From Mycolicibacterium setense (GTDB lineage Bacteria > Actinomycetota > Actinomycetes > Mycobacteriales > Mycobacteriaceae), in the NCBI RefSeq assembly GCF_000805385.1, contig NZ_JTJW01000008.1:372001-436000 (forward strand): 64,000 nt of DNA, given 5' to 3'. A model generated the notes under the pieces. It was not told where the DNA came from, ran no database searches, and saw only the letters and a list, made by a program, of their open reading frames with translations. Position numbers and translations under genes: made by a program. Every line of letters begins with the position of its first letter. Position 1 is the first letter of the stretch. This document shows positions 42,344-50,720 of this stretch, piece after piece.

Positions 42344-42384
42344 AGCCTACCTGGGTTGGCAATACCAATTCAGCCTGCTAGCTT
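42344..42384. promoter_or_regulatory. Divergent leaderless promoters with a TTGG-N5-CCAA dyad
   Basis: The minus -10 (TAGGCT, 42344-42349) and plus -10 (TAGCTT, 42379-42384) lie 6 and 7 nt from their start codons. Between them is TTGG (42356-42359), CAATA, CCAA (42365-42368), a candidate HxlR operator positioned to affect both promoters. Confidence 0.5.
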
Positions 42385-42391
42385 GGCGAAG

Positions 42392-45091
42392 GTGATAATC
42401 GGTCGATCAGCCGAGCTGGCCAGCGTCACCGAAACGCTCGCCGCCATCTCCACAGGCGGCGCAGCGCTCGTCGTCGACGGGGAAGCCGGTATCGGCAAGT
42501 CCACCCTGCTATCAGCCGCCGCGGACTGGGCCGTGGCCAACGGCTACAGCCGACTCGGCTGCTCGGGCCTGCAGAGCCAAACCGAGGTGGGCTTCGCCGG
42601 CATCCATGAACTCATCCACCCGGTGCTCGCCCACACCGCAGCACTGCCACCCCGCCAGCGCACGGCCCTGCTGACCGCCTTCGGACTGGCCGACGGCCCG
42701 ACCCCGGACCGGCTGCTGGTCAGTCTCGCGGTGCTCGGACTGCTGGAGGAGGCCGCCAGCCGTCGCCGACTCGCCCTGATCATCGATGACGTCCAGTGGC
42801 TGGACCAGTCTTCACTGGAAGTCCTGGCGTTCGTGGCACGCCGGCTCAGTAACGCACCAGTGATGATGTTGTGCGCCGAACGCACCGGTCTCGACGGCGC
42901 CGCGCCGTATCTGGACGGCCTGCCACGAATGTCCTTGGGCCCGCTGGCTCCTGAACATGCCCGAGAACTGTTGAACACCACCACACAGCACGCGGATGCC
43001 CTCCTCCGGCAGCGGGTGCTCGAGCAGGCAGACGGCAACCCGCTGGCGGTGATCGAGCTTTCCAGTGCCCTCGGCGAGCGCGGCAACAGTGCCGTCTTCT
43101 CCGGCGAGCCGCTACCCACCACCCGGCGAGTCGAGCGAGCATTCCTGTCGCAGCTCAGCGGGCTGACCGACAACAGTCGACTACTGCTGCTCCTGATCTC
43201 TGCCAGTGATGGGCAGGTGCCCGACATCGACGCCGCAGCCGATCTTCTCGGCCTGGCACTCACCGACGAGTTGGCCCCGCTGGAACGGGCCGCCCTGATC
43301 ACGGCGAGCGCCGGCCGGATCCACGTACGTCATCCGTTGATTCGGTCCACGGTCTACGGCGCCGCGCCACTGTCCATGAGGACCGTCGTGCATGGTGCGC
43401 TGGCTGATGCGACGGTCGACCCGGTCCGCGCCGCATGGCACCGTGCCGAGGCCACCTTCGGCACCGACGAGCGGGTGGCCACCGAGCTGGAAGGCGCCGC
43501 CCGCCAGGCCCTGGCCCGCGGCGCCGGCGCCGAATCCGCAGCCGCCCTGCGCCGGGCGGCCGTGCTGTCCCCCGATACCGCGGCCCGGGCGCGGCGTCTC
43601 ACCCAGGCCGCCGAGATCGCCCGTAGCTTCGGGCTGACCGCCGAGGCCATCAGCATTCTCGGCGAGGCCGAGAACCTGGGCGACGAACATTGTAGTGCAG
43701 CACAATTGGCCATTATCCGGTTCGTGCTCAACGCCACTGCCGCGATAGCCGGTCAGTCAGCCGCCGAACTCCTCGCTCTGGCCGGGAAGTTCAACGACGA
43801 CTCCGCTGCGCGACGCCAACTGCTGTGGGCCGCCGCGATCGAGTGCCGCATGCACGGCCTCGCCGAGGAACCGCACCGCGATATCGTTGCGGCGCTTCGA
43901 CATCTCGATGACGGCGGTGACGATCCGATGGTGTGCACGGCACTGGCCCTGGTCGACGACACCGGCTCAGGTCATGGCCTGCGCGCACGCCTGCCTCAGA
44001 TGATCGATGAGGTTGCCGACGACCCCCTGCTGTTGATGGCGCTGGGATTCGCGGCCGAGGCCGCCTCTGACCGCACACATGCGCTGCAGTGCTGGACCCG
44101 CGTGCAGACGAGGTCCAGGACCTCGGGATCGGCCGCCGATGAATGCGAGGGCCAACGCGGCACGGCGCAATTGTTGTTGCAGCAGGGCAAGATCCAGGCC
44201 GCGGGTATCGCCGCCGAGAACGCACTGCGGCTGGCCCAGGACATCAATCTGCCGATGACCGCCGCCTCGGCCGCAGCCACTCTCGCCCGAGTGCAGGTCT
44301 GGCAGGGCCGCTTCGAACAGGCCCACGCGACTCTCGGCGCGGCCCGCGGGCTGCTGGCACCGGACCCGGCGATCCTGTGGCACGACGACGCACAGTGGGC
44401 GGCCGGCCTGTTGGCGCTGTACACCGCCGACGCCGCCGAGGCACTCGAGCACCTGATGAAGATGACCCTGCACCGGACGTCGCGACGATGGGCCATCGCC
44501 GACCTCGCCGAGGCGGCGGCAGGTTGCGGCAGCGGCGCGCGGGTACGTCCGTTACTCGCCGACATCGCCGGGCAGGCCACGCAGCTGGCATCCGGCCTGG
44601 AGTCGATGCTGATACATCGCGCGCAGGCACTCCTGGCATCCACCGACACCGAAGCGCAGGAGCAATTCCTGGCAGCCCTGACCGCCGGTGCGGATGCCGA
44701 TGCCGAATTAGAGTTGGCCCGAACGCATCTGGTGTACGGGCAATGGCTGCGCAGGCAGCGCCGGATCACCGAGGCACGTACTCATCTGTCATCGGCCCTG
44801 GCCGCATTCGACGCCGCCGGCGCGGCGCCGTTCGCCGAACGGGCCGCCGCCGAACTGCGCGCCGCGGGCGTCAACACCGCTGTCGGGACACCCCGCCAGG
44901 GACCGGTTTCCACCCTGACCTCCCAGGAACTTCAGATCGCCCAACTGGCCGCTGCCGGCCTGACCAACCGGGAGATCGCCGACCGCATGTACGTTTCACA
45001 CCGCACCGTCGCGGCCCACCTCTACAAGATGTTCCCCAAGCTCGGGATCACCAACCGCAGTCAACTCCACACCGTGCTGAACGGACGGTAG
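42392..45091 (+). CDS. LuxR-type ATPase regulator (LAL / MalT-like)
   Basis: 899 residues, the normal size of LAL regulators. N-terminal AAA-like ATPase with Walker A DGEAGIGKSTLL (about 30) and Walker B LALIIDDVQWLD (about 133), a central tetratricopeptide-like helical region, and a C-terminal LuxR helix-turn-helix (LTSQELQIAQLAAAGLTNRE ... YVSHRTVAAHL). These proteins activate operons when ATP and a small ligand bind. GTG 42392 follows TAGCTT by 7 nt. Its stop codon lies inside the regulon box at 45088, and boxes precede neighbouring operons, so it is the best candidate for the factor that binds them. Confidence 0.9.
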   Translation: MIIGRSAELASVTETLAAISTGGAALVVDGEAGIGKSTLLSAAADWAVANGYSRLGCSGLQSQTEVGFAGIHELIHPVLAHTAALPPRQRTALLTAFGLADGPTPDRLLVSLAVLGLLEEAASRRRLALIIDDVQWLDQSSLEVLAFVARRLSNAPVMMLCAERTGLDGAAPYLDGLPRMSLGPLAPEHARELLNTTTQHADALLRQRVLEQADGNPLAVIELSSALGERGNSAVFSGEPLPTTRRVERAFLSQLSGLTDNSRLLLLLISASDGQVPDIDAAADLLGLALTDELAPLERAALITASAGRIHVRHPLIRSTVYGAAPLSMRTVVHGALADATVDPVRAAWHRAEATFGTDERVATELEGAARQALARGAGAESAAALRRAAVLSPDTAARARRLTQAAEIARSFGLTAEAISILGEAENLGDEHCSAAQLAIIRFVLNATAAIAGQSAAELLALAGKFNDDSAARRQLLWAAAIECRMHGLAEEPHRDIVAALRHLDDGGDDPMVCTALALVDDTGSGHGLRARLPQMIDEVADDPLLLMALGFAAEAASDRTHALQCWTRVQTRSRTSGSAADECEGQRGTAQLLLQQGKIQAAGIAAENALRLAQDINLPMTAASAAATLARVQVWQGRFEQAHATLGAARGLLAPDPAILWHDDAQWAAGLLALYTADAAEALEHLMKMTLHRTSRRWAIADLAEAAAGCGSGARVRPLLADIAGQATQLASGLESMLIHRAQALLASTDTEAQEQFLAALTAGADADAELELARTHLVYGQWLRRQRRITEARTHLSSALAAFDAAGAAPFAERAAAELRAAGVNTAVGTPRQGPVSTLTSQELQIAQLAAAGLTNREIADRMYVSHRTVAAHLYKMFPKLGITNRSQLHTVLNGR

Positions 45092-45107
45092 TCAATTGAC
45101 GGATACC
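45088..45107 (+). promoter_or_regulatory. 20-bp regulon box, copy 2 (SDR/ADH operon)
   Basis: GTAGTCAATTGACGGATACC, the perfect reverse complement of the box at 40972. It overlaps the LuxR-gene stop (45089-45091) and lies 50 nt before the SDR start at 45158, so it has the same orientation to its target as copy 1. Confidence 0.7.
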
Positions 45108-45157
45108 TGTGGCGCACACCAACGGCGTGTGCTGAGTCCAACTCGAAGGAGATCGAC

Positions 45158-45841
45158 ATGACAGCAGCAGGGACCCCGGTGTCGGGCGCGACCGCCCTGG
45201 TGACCGGCGGGCAGCAAGGCCTGGGCAAGGCCATCGTCGCTGCACTGCTGGAAGCCGGTGCAGCCAAGGTCTATTCGACCAGCCGCCGCGGCGGAACCAG
45301 CGACGACCCACGGGTGGTCGTGGCGTCAGCCGACGTCACCGACACCGGGTCGGTGACGAAGCTGGCTCAGATCGCTGCCGACGCCACCATCGTGGTCAAC
45401 AACGCCGGCACGCTCGGCGGCCAATCCCTGGTGCGCGACGATCTCGACGACATCCGCGCGGTTCTGGAAACCAACTTCTTCGGCGCGATCCGGGTGACCC
45501 AGGCCTTTGCACCGCTGCTCGCCGGCAAGGGCGGCACCATCGTCAACATCGCCTCGGTGCTGTCCTGGCTGCCGGGTTACGGCTCCTACGGTGTCTCCAA
45601 AGCCGCACTCTGGTCGGCGACCAACTCGCTGCGCCAGGAACTGAAGGAGCAGGGCACCAATGTCATCGGCGCCTACCTCGGCTACACCGACACCGACATG
45701 ATCGCCGATCTCGATGTCCCCAAGAACTCCCCGGCCGACGTGGCCCGCCAGATCGTCGACGGAATCATCTCCGGCGCACCGGAAGTCCTGGCCGATGACC
45801 TCACCCGCCAGGTACACGCACCCCTGTTCCCGGTGGCCTGA
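45158..45841 (+). CDS. Short-chain dehydrogenase/reductase
   Basis: 227-residue classical SDR: TGGQQGLG coenzyme motif (TGxxxGxG), NNAG, Ser-Tyr-Lys triad in IASVLSWLPGYGSYGVSKAAL. Probably NADP- or NAD-linked oxidation/reduction of an alcohol or ketone. AAGGAGA lies 8 nt before the start. First gene of the unit that reads into the zinc alcohol dehydrogenase (start directly after its stop). Confidence 0.85.
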   Translation: MTAAGTPVSGATALVTGGQQGLGKAIVAALLEAGAAKVYSTSRRGGTSDDPRVVVASADVTDTGSVTKLAQIAADATIVVNNAGTLGGQSLVRDDLDDIRAVLETNFFGAIRVTQAFAPLLAGKGGTIVNIASVLSWLPGYGSYGVSKAALWSATNSLRQELKEQGTNVIGAYLGYTDTDMIADLDVPKNSPADVARQIVDGIISGAPEVLADDLTRQVHAPLFPVA

Positions 45842-46858
45842 ATGTCCACCTACCGCGCCTATCAGGTAACCGGCCAACGGCAGTTCGCACTCGTCGACCG
45901 CGAGGTCGTCCCACCCGCACCGGGTCACGTCCGGATCCGGGTGCACAGCTGCGGTGTCTGCCACAGTGATGTGCTGGCCGTCGAAGGCCAGCGCACCGAC
46001 CCGCAGCAACCGGTGGTGCCCGGTCACGAGATCGTCGGCGTCATCGATGCCGTCGGCGACGGCGTACACACCTGGGCGCCCGGCGACCGGGTGGGTCTGG
46101 GATTCCTCGGCGGGCAATGCAATGAGTGCGTGTTCTGCCGCCGCGGGGATTTCGTCAACTGCACCGATCAGCCGACACCGGGCACCAGCGAGGACGGCGG
46201 GTATGCCGAGGTCGTGTATGCCCGTTCCACCGGGTTGGTCCGGGTACCCGATGCTTTCGACGCGTCGGTGGCCGCACCCCTGCTGTGTGCGGGAATCACC
46301 ACGTTCAACGCCCTGCGCAATGCACCGGCCGCTCCGGGCGCGCTGGTCGGGATCCAGGGCCTCGGCGGGTTGGGGCATCTCGGTGTGCAGTACGCCCGCG
46401 CACTGGGATTCCGGGTCGCCGCGATCGCCCGTGGACCCGAAAAGGCCGAACTGGCACGGAAACTCGGGGCGGATATCTACATCGACAGTGCCGCTGAGGA
46501 TCCCGGCGCCACGCTGACCGCACTCGGCGGGGCCGCCGCGATCGTGGCCACCGCGGCCAGCGGTTCCTCGATGAGCCCACTGGTGGCCGGGCTGGCTCCG
46601 CGCGGGCAACTCGTCGTCGTCGGCGCCGCACCGGATCCCATCGAGGTCAGCACATCGGAGCTGATCTTCGGCGGCCGCAGCATCGTGGGCAGCCTCACCG
46701 GGTCCGCCGCAGAGAACGAGGACAACCTGGCGTTCAGCGTAGCCAACGGTATTGCACCGATGATCGAGCCGGTCCCGTTCGAGGACGCGCCGAAAGCGTA
46801 CGAGCGCATGATGTCCGGCAAGGCCCGGTTCCGGGTGGTCCTGGAGATCGCGCGGTGA
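45842..46858 (+). CDS. Zinc-dependent alcohol dehydrogenase (1)
   Basis: 338-residue medium-chain dehydrogenase. Catalytic zinc ligands are visible in CGVCHSD and PGHEIVG; structural zinc cysteines in GGQCNECVFCRRGDFVNC; Rossmann motif GLGGLGHLG. The type is the propanol-preferring/AdhP-like group (primary alcohol to aldehyde). Follows the SDR gene with no gap and overlaps the next gene by 4 nt. Confidence 0.9.
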   Translation: MSTYRAYQVTGQRQFALVDREVVPPAPGHVRIRVHSCGVCHSDVLAVEGQRTDPQQPVVPGHEIVGVIDAVGDGVHTWAPGDRVGLGFLGGQCNECVFCRRGDFVNCTDQPTPGTSEDGGYAEVVYARSTGLVRVPDAFDASVAAPLLCAGITTFNALRNAPAAPGALVGIQGLGGLGHLGVQYARALGFRVAAIARGPEKAELARKLGADIYIDSAAEDPGATLTALGGAAAIVATAASGSSMSPLVAGLAPRGQLVVVGAAPDPIEVSTSELIFGGRSIVGSLTGSAAENEDNLAFSVANGIAPMIEPVPFEDAPKAYERMMSGKARFRVVLEIAR

Positions 46859-47352
46859 GCACCGTCGTCGAGCACCCGAATCGGAGGCTGCTGATCAGCC
46901 TGCCCGGGGGCTACGACGATGCCCGCATCCGGTACGAGACACTGGTTCCCGCAGTCGATTTCGCGGCCTTCGCCACGGCTTCCAAGTGGGAGGACGTGGT
47001 GGCCGAGATAAAAAGGCAAGCGCCACACGGCTTTCTGCGGTACTTCAGCAGCGACGTCGCGCCGGCCATGCGCGGATCGGCTTCGGTCTGGCCGTGCAGC
47101 GAGTATCTGGTGGGCAATCACACGATTGCCGAGCGGATGTACCGGCACGACCCGGGTGTCATGCTGCACGCGCCGCTGCGCACGCTGATCTACGACGCGG
47201 GGCAGGGCACGGTACTGGCCGTCGACCAGCCCAGCCTGTTGTTCGCCAGCTACGGCAGACCCGAGATCACGGCCGTCGGTGTGGAACTCGACGGTCTGCT
47301 GGCAGTGCTGGTGGAATTGCTCGGCGCAGAGGTGCCCGCGGCGTTGCGCTAG
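46855..47352 (+). CDS. DUF302-like hypothetical protein
   Basis: 165 residues. Central and C-terminal parts resemble DUF302 proteins (VGNHTIAERMYRHDPGVMLHAPLRTLIYD, VDQPSLLFASYGRPEIT), but the match is by impression only. GTG start overlaps the ADH stop by 4 nt, so it is the third gene of the SDR-ADH operon. Function unknown. Confidence 0.6.
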   Translation: MSTVVEHPNRRLLISLPGGYDDARIRYETLVPAVDFAAFATASKWEDVVAEIKRQAPHGFLRYFSSDVAPAMRGSASVWPCSEYLVGNHTIAERMYRHDPGVMLHAPLRTLIYDAGQGTVLAVDQPSLLFASYGRPEITAVGVELDGLLAVLVELLGAEVPAALR

Positions 47353-47945
47353 GAGGCCCCGCGCTGTGGATGCCGCCCCGTGTACGCGACAAGTCTGTCC
47401 AGTGCTGCCGCATCGGTGGTGACGGGCACAGGTTCGTCGAACCCGGCGGTGCGGCGACTGTCGGGGGTGATGATCTGACGGGCCAGGCCCAGCACGAAAT
47501 CGGCATGCGCGGCGGTGATGGGCAGTGGGTGGTGCAACGCCTGAGCGAAGTCCCATCCGTGCACTACGAGCTCGATCGAAAGCACACCCAGCGCCAGGCG
47601 GCCCGCCGTGACATGGCCGGCGAAGACCACGTCACCGTCGGTACCCCGACGCCGCCAGGCCTCGATCGCGGTTTCGGCCGCGTGTGCGACCCGAACGCCG
47701 ATCGGCCGAGCATGCGGCGCTGGGAAGTCGGCGCCCGCCGAATCACCCAACATCGTCACGGTTCCGACCAGATGATCGGCGAGGCCGGCCACATCGAAAC
47801 CCGCACACGGAGTCGGCAGGTGCAGCATGTCACCTGTGATGGTGCCAAGTACCGGAACCAGTGCCGCCAACGCCACCTCGGCGCTCGATAGTTCGTCCAC
47901 GTCAAGGAATTCTCGTACCTCCGGGTCCTTCCAGGTATAGGTCAC
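47349..47945 (-). CDS. TIGR03086-type (mycothiol-dependent DinB-like) protein
   Basis: 198 residues of the four-helix DinB/MDMPI superfamily, which uses mycothiol for isomerase or transferase reactions. A metal-ligand His is visible in GLADHLVGTVTM, and LGVLSIELVVHGWDFAQAL is typical of TIGR03086 proteins. GTG 47945 gives a normal family length; upstream in-frame starts to 48062 would cross the neighbouring ADH promoter. It ends tail-to-tail with the DUF302-like gene (4-bp overlap). Confidence 0.7.
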   Translation of the reverse strand: MTYTWKDPEVREFLDVDELSSAEVALAALVPVLGTITGDMLHLPTPCAGFDVAGLADHLVGTVTMLGDSAGADFPAPHARPIGVRVAHAAETAIEAWRRRGTDGDVVFAGHVTAGRLALGVLSIELVVHGWDFAQALHHPLPITAAHADFVLGLARQIITPDSRRTAGFDEPVPVTTDAAALDRLVAYTGRHPQRGAS

Positions 47946-48027
47946 ATGACTGCAACGCGCAGGCCGAAGCATGCCTCTTCCTGCTGGGATCGGTGACGGC
48001 GGCGCCGAAGTCGACGTCCGCCGAACA

Positions 48028-48047
48028 ACCGTCAATGTGCCCATACC
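48028..48047 (+). promoter_or_regulatory. Degenerate regulon box upstream of ADH (2)
   Basis: ACCGTCAATGTGCCCATACC matches the 20-bp box at 12 of 20 positions, keeping GTCAAT and ATACC at the same spacing. It lies 65 nt before the ADH start at 48113, with the same orientation as the other boxes. Support is weaker than for the others. Confidence 0.35.
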
Positions 48048-48112
48048 GCGTCCGTCAGACATCTGGTGACGTGGTGGCGTGGACCTTCAATCAACCGAGA
48101 GGCACTGAAACG

Positions 48113-49171
48113 ATGTCTGCTACATACCGTTCTGTTGAGGTCACCGAACCCAGCGGCGCTCTCCATCTCGTCGATCGGCCGGTGCTGGAGCCAGGACGTG
48201 GCGAGGTACGGGTGCGGGTGGAGGCATGCGGAGTATGCCATTCGGATTCGCAGATCAGTGCGGGACACCTGCCCGGCACGGTCTTCCCGGTGACACCCGG
48301 TCACGAGGTCGCCGGTCACATCGACGCTGTCGGACCGGGAGTCGACGACTGGCAGCTGGGTGACCGCGTCGCCATCGGATGGTTCGGATTCTACTGCGGA
48401 TCCTGCTATCGCTGCCGGCGCGGCGATTTCGTGCACTGCTCACGGTCCAAGGTCACCGGGGCGGCATTCCCCGGCGGTTACGCCGAGATGCTCGTCGTAC
48501 ACGAGTCGGGCCTGGCGCGAATTCCCGATGTTCTCACCGCTGTTGAAGCCGCACCGTTGGCGTGCGCCGGGGTGACGATGTTCAACTCACTGCGGCACAC
48601 GGGTGCGAAGCCCGGCGACCTGGTGGCGGTCCTGGGCATCGGCGGGCTGGGGCACCTCGGTGTGCAGTTCGCGGCCCGGATGGGATTCGAAACTGTCGCC
48701 ATCGCCCGCGGTGCCGAAAAGGCATCCATGGCACACCAACTCGGTGCACATCACTACATCGACGCCACCGAAGCCGATGTAGCAGCAGAGCTGCGCAAGC
48801 TCGGCGGCGCCCGGGTCGTCGCCGCCACCGCCACCAATCGGGCGGCGATCAACGCCACGGTCGATGGTCTGGCCCCGCATGGGGAGCTGCTGACGCTGGC
48901 CGTGCTGGACGAGGCGCTCGATGTCACACCGCTGCAACTGATCAACAGTTCAGGGACCGTGCACGGACACCCCGCAGGTGTCGCGGCCGACACCGAAGAC
49001 ACCCTCGAATTCGCTGCCCTGCACGGGATCCGGCCCTGGGTCGAGCCGACTCCGTTGCAGGACGCCGCCGCCGGATATGACCGGATGATGCGCAACCAGG
49101 CACGGTTCCGGGTCGTGCTCACGATGGCGGACTCTGCGAATGCTAGGCGAGCATCCCCAGAAGTTGATTGA
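48113..49171 (+). CDS. Zinc-dependent alcohol dehydrogenase (2)
   Basis: 352-residue medium-chain dehydrogenase of the same group as ADH (1): CGVCHSD and GHEVAGH (catalytic zinc), CGSCYRCRRGDFVHC (structural zinc cysteines), GIGGLGHLG (NAD motif). Its own 5' region carries a weak regulon box. ATG 48113 has GAGAGG upstream. The final 29 bp overlap the convergent flavin reductase gene. Confidence 0.9.
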   Translation: MSATYRSVEVTEPSGALHLVDRPVLEPGRGEVRVRVEACGVCHSDSQISAGHLPGTVFPVTPGHEVAGHIDAVGPGVDDWQLGDRVAIGWFGFYCGSCYRCRRGDFVHCSRSKVTGAAFPGGYAEMLVVHESGLARIPDVLTAVEAAPLACAGVTMFNSLRHTGAKPGDLVAVLGIGGLGHLGVQFAARMGFETVAIARGAEKASMAHQLGAHHYIDATEADVAAELRKLGGARVVAATATNRAAINATVDGLAPHGELLTLAVLDEALDVTPLQLINSSGTVHGHPAGVAADTEDTLEFAALHGIRPWVEPTPLQDAAAGYDRMMRNQARFRVVLTMADSANARRASPEVD

Positions 49172-50546
49172 AGCACTCCGCCATCGAAGGGTGCGTGTAG
49201 ATCTCGTCACGCAGCGCGCCGGCCGTGATGCCATGCCGCATCGCCAGCGCGACCAGATTGATGATCTCCTGGGCATCGTGGCACAGCAGCGCGGCACCCA
49301 GGATCTGGTCGGTGGCGGCATCGACCACCACCTTCATCATTCCGGCCGTCTGGCCGACGATCCGGGCCCGGGCCACGGTGGCCAGGTCGACCACAGGGCT
49401 CGCGGCGACCCGGATGTCGTAACCCGCTGCCCGGGCCTGGGATTCGGTCAGACCGACCCGGCCCAGCGGTGGCGTGAGAAAGAGGCAGTTGGGTACCGCC
49501 ACCCGCTGTGAGGCGTTCCGGGGCGCGGCGGCACCGGTGAGCTGATCGAGAACGATGCGATAGTCGTCGAGGGAAATGTAGGTGAACTGCGGCCCACCGT
49601 TGACGTCACCGACAGCGAAAATGTGCGGCGCACTGGTGCGACGGTGTTCGTCGACCACGACAGCTCCGGTGTCGGCAACCTCGACCCCGGCCCGGTCGAG
49701 CCCCAATTCGGCGGTGTTGGGTTTGCGGCCGAGCGCAACGAGGACGTTGTCCGCGTCGACCGTGGTGGAGCGGCCGTCGATCACATACTCCACTCGTGCC
49801 GCCGGCGGACCACCAGGGCGCATGATCGTCTGTATCCCAACCACACTCGCGCCCGCAACGATGTCAACCCCGCGCTCGCCCAGCACTGCACGGGCTGAGC
49901 CGGCGACATCGGAGTCCTCGTTCGTAAGCACCGCTGGACGTTTCTCCAGCACAGTGACAGCGCTACCGAACCCGGCGTACATCGATGCGAACTCCAGGCC
50001 GATGTAGCCGCCGCCCAGCACCACCAACCGGTCCGGTCGCGCGGCTAGCCGCAGCAGTTGCGCGCTGGTGACCGCCACCGGACAGTCGTTCAGCCCCGGT
50101 AGGTCTGGAATCACTGGCGTCGACCCGGTACCAATGACGATCTTCTGGGCGGTAACCACCACGGGTCCGGTGTCGGTGGTGACAACGACGCTGTGGGCGT
50201 CGACGAAGCGCGCCCTGCCGGTCAGCACCGTCACTGTACGCACGAGGGAGGCCAGGTTTACCGCGCGCAACCCCGCGGTCAGGCGCTCCACCGACGCGAC
50301 CCCGTCGGCATAGGCTGAGGCGCCGGATACGCCGGGCACACGCTGCTCGCCGTGATACACCATCGACTTGGTCGGGATGCACCCCGTGTTGATGCAGGTG
50401 CCGCCGTACATCGCGGCCGACTCCTCGACCAGGACCACGTGCTGGCCGTGTTTGCCCATATCGGCGGCCAGGGTTTTGCCGCCCTTGCCGAAGCCGATGA
50501 CCAGAAGGTCGGCATCGATACGTTTCTGTGCTGAACTCGGTTCCAT
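49143..50546 (-). CDS. FAD-dependent pyridine nucleotide-disulfide reductase (RclA-like)
   Basis: 467 residues. FAD motif VIGFGKGGKT, redox disulfide GGTCINTGCIPTK (Cys51, Cys56), NAD motif VVLGGGYIGLEFA, second FAD motif APHIFAVGDV, and a dimerisation domain with THPSMAE. It lacks the C-terminal mercury-binding Cys pair of MerA and has no N-terminal metal domain, so it is closer to RclA-type oxidoreductases (reactive chlorine/copper stress) or an unassigned disulfide reductase. A box with the ACGGATACC core lies 33 nt upstream of its ATG. Confidence 0.75.
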   Translation of the reverse strand: MEPSSAQKRIDADLLVIGFGKGGKTLAADMGKHGQHVVLVEESAAMYGGTCINTGCIPTKSMVYHGEQRVPGVSGASAYADGVASVERLTAGLRAVNLASLVRTVTVLTGRARFVDAHSVVVTTDTGPVVVTAQKIVIGTGSTPVIPDLPGLNDCPVAVTSAQLLRLAARPDRLVVLGGGYIGLEFASMYAGFGSAVTVLEKRPAVLTNEDSDVAGSARAVLGERGVDIVAGASVVGIQTIMRPGGPPAARVEYVIDGRSTTVDADNVLVALGRKPNTAELGLDRAGVEVADTGAVVVDEHRRTSAPHIFAVGDVNGGPQFTYISLDDYRIVLDQLTGAAAPRNASQRVAVPNCLFLTPPLGRVGLTESQARAAGYDIRVAASPVVDLATVARARIVGQTAGMMKVVVDAATDQILGAALLCHDAQEIINLVALAMRHGITAGALRDEIYTHPSMAECFNQLLGMLA

Positions 50547-50579
50547 GCCGAAGATGTTGGCCCAGGTGCAGTGCGATCA

Positions 50580-50599
50580 GGTATCCGTACGATGACTTA
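50580..50599 (-). promoter_or_regulatory. Regulon box, copy upstream of the flavin reductase
   Basis: GGTATCCGTACGATGACTTA matches the 20-bp box at 14 of 20 positions, with the GGTATCCGT and TGACT blocks at the same spacing. Read on the minus strand it ends ACGGATACC 33 nt before the start at 50546. Confidence 0.5.
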
Positions 50600-50651
50600 T
50601 TCCGCGACATGCACAGGCGCCGCAACTCCCGACCCACCGTTGCATTAGTCG

Positions 50652-50713
50652 CGCGAGCAGACGCAAATGTTCCCTCCGAAGCCACTTTTCGGACACATTT
50701 GTGTCTGCTCGCG
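50652..50713 (-). terminator. Long hairpin downstream of glyS
   Basis: Arms of 19 nt (50652-50670 and 50695-50713) pair with one wobble; an inner TCCGAA/TTCGGA stem (50675-50680, 50688-50693) extends the hairpin. On the minus strand it begins 7 nt after the glyS stop. The outer arm contains CGAGCAGACG, the same as the hairpin at 38326. No T-tract follows. Confidence 0.75.
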
Positions 50714-50720
50714 AAGGGAA

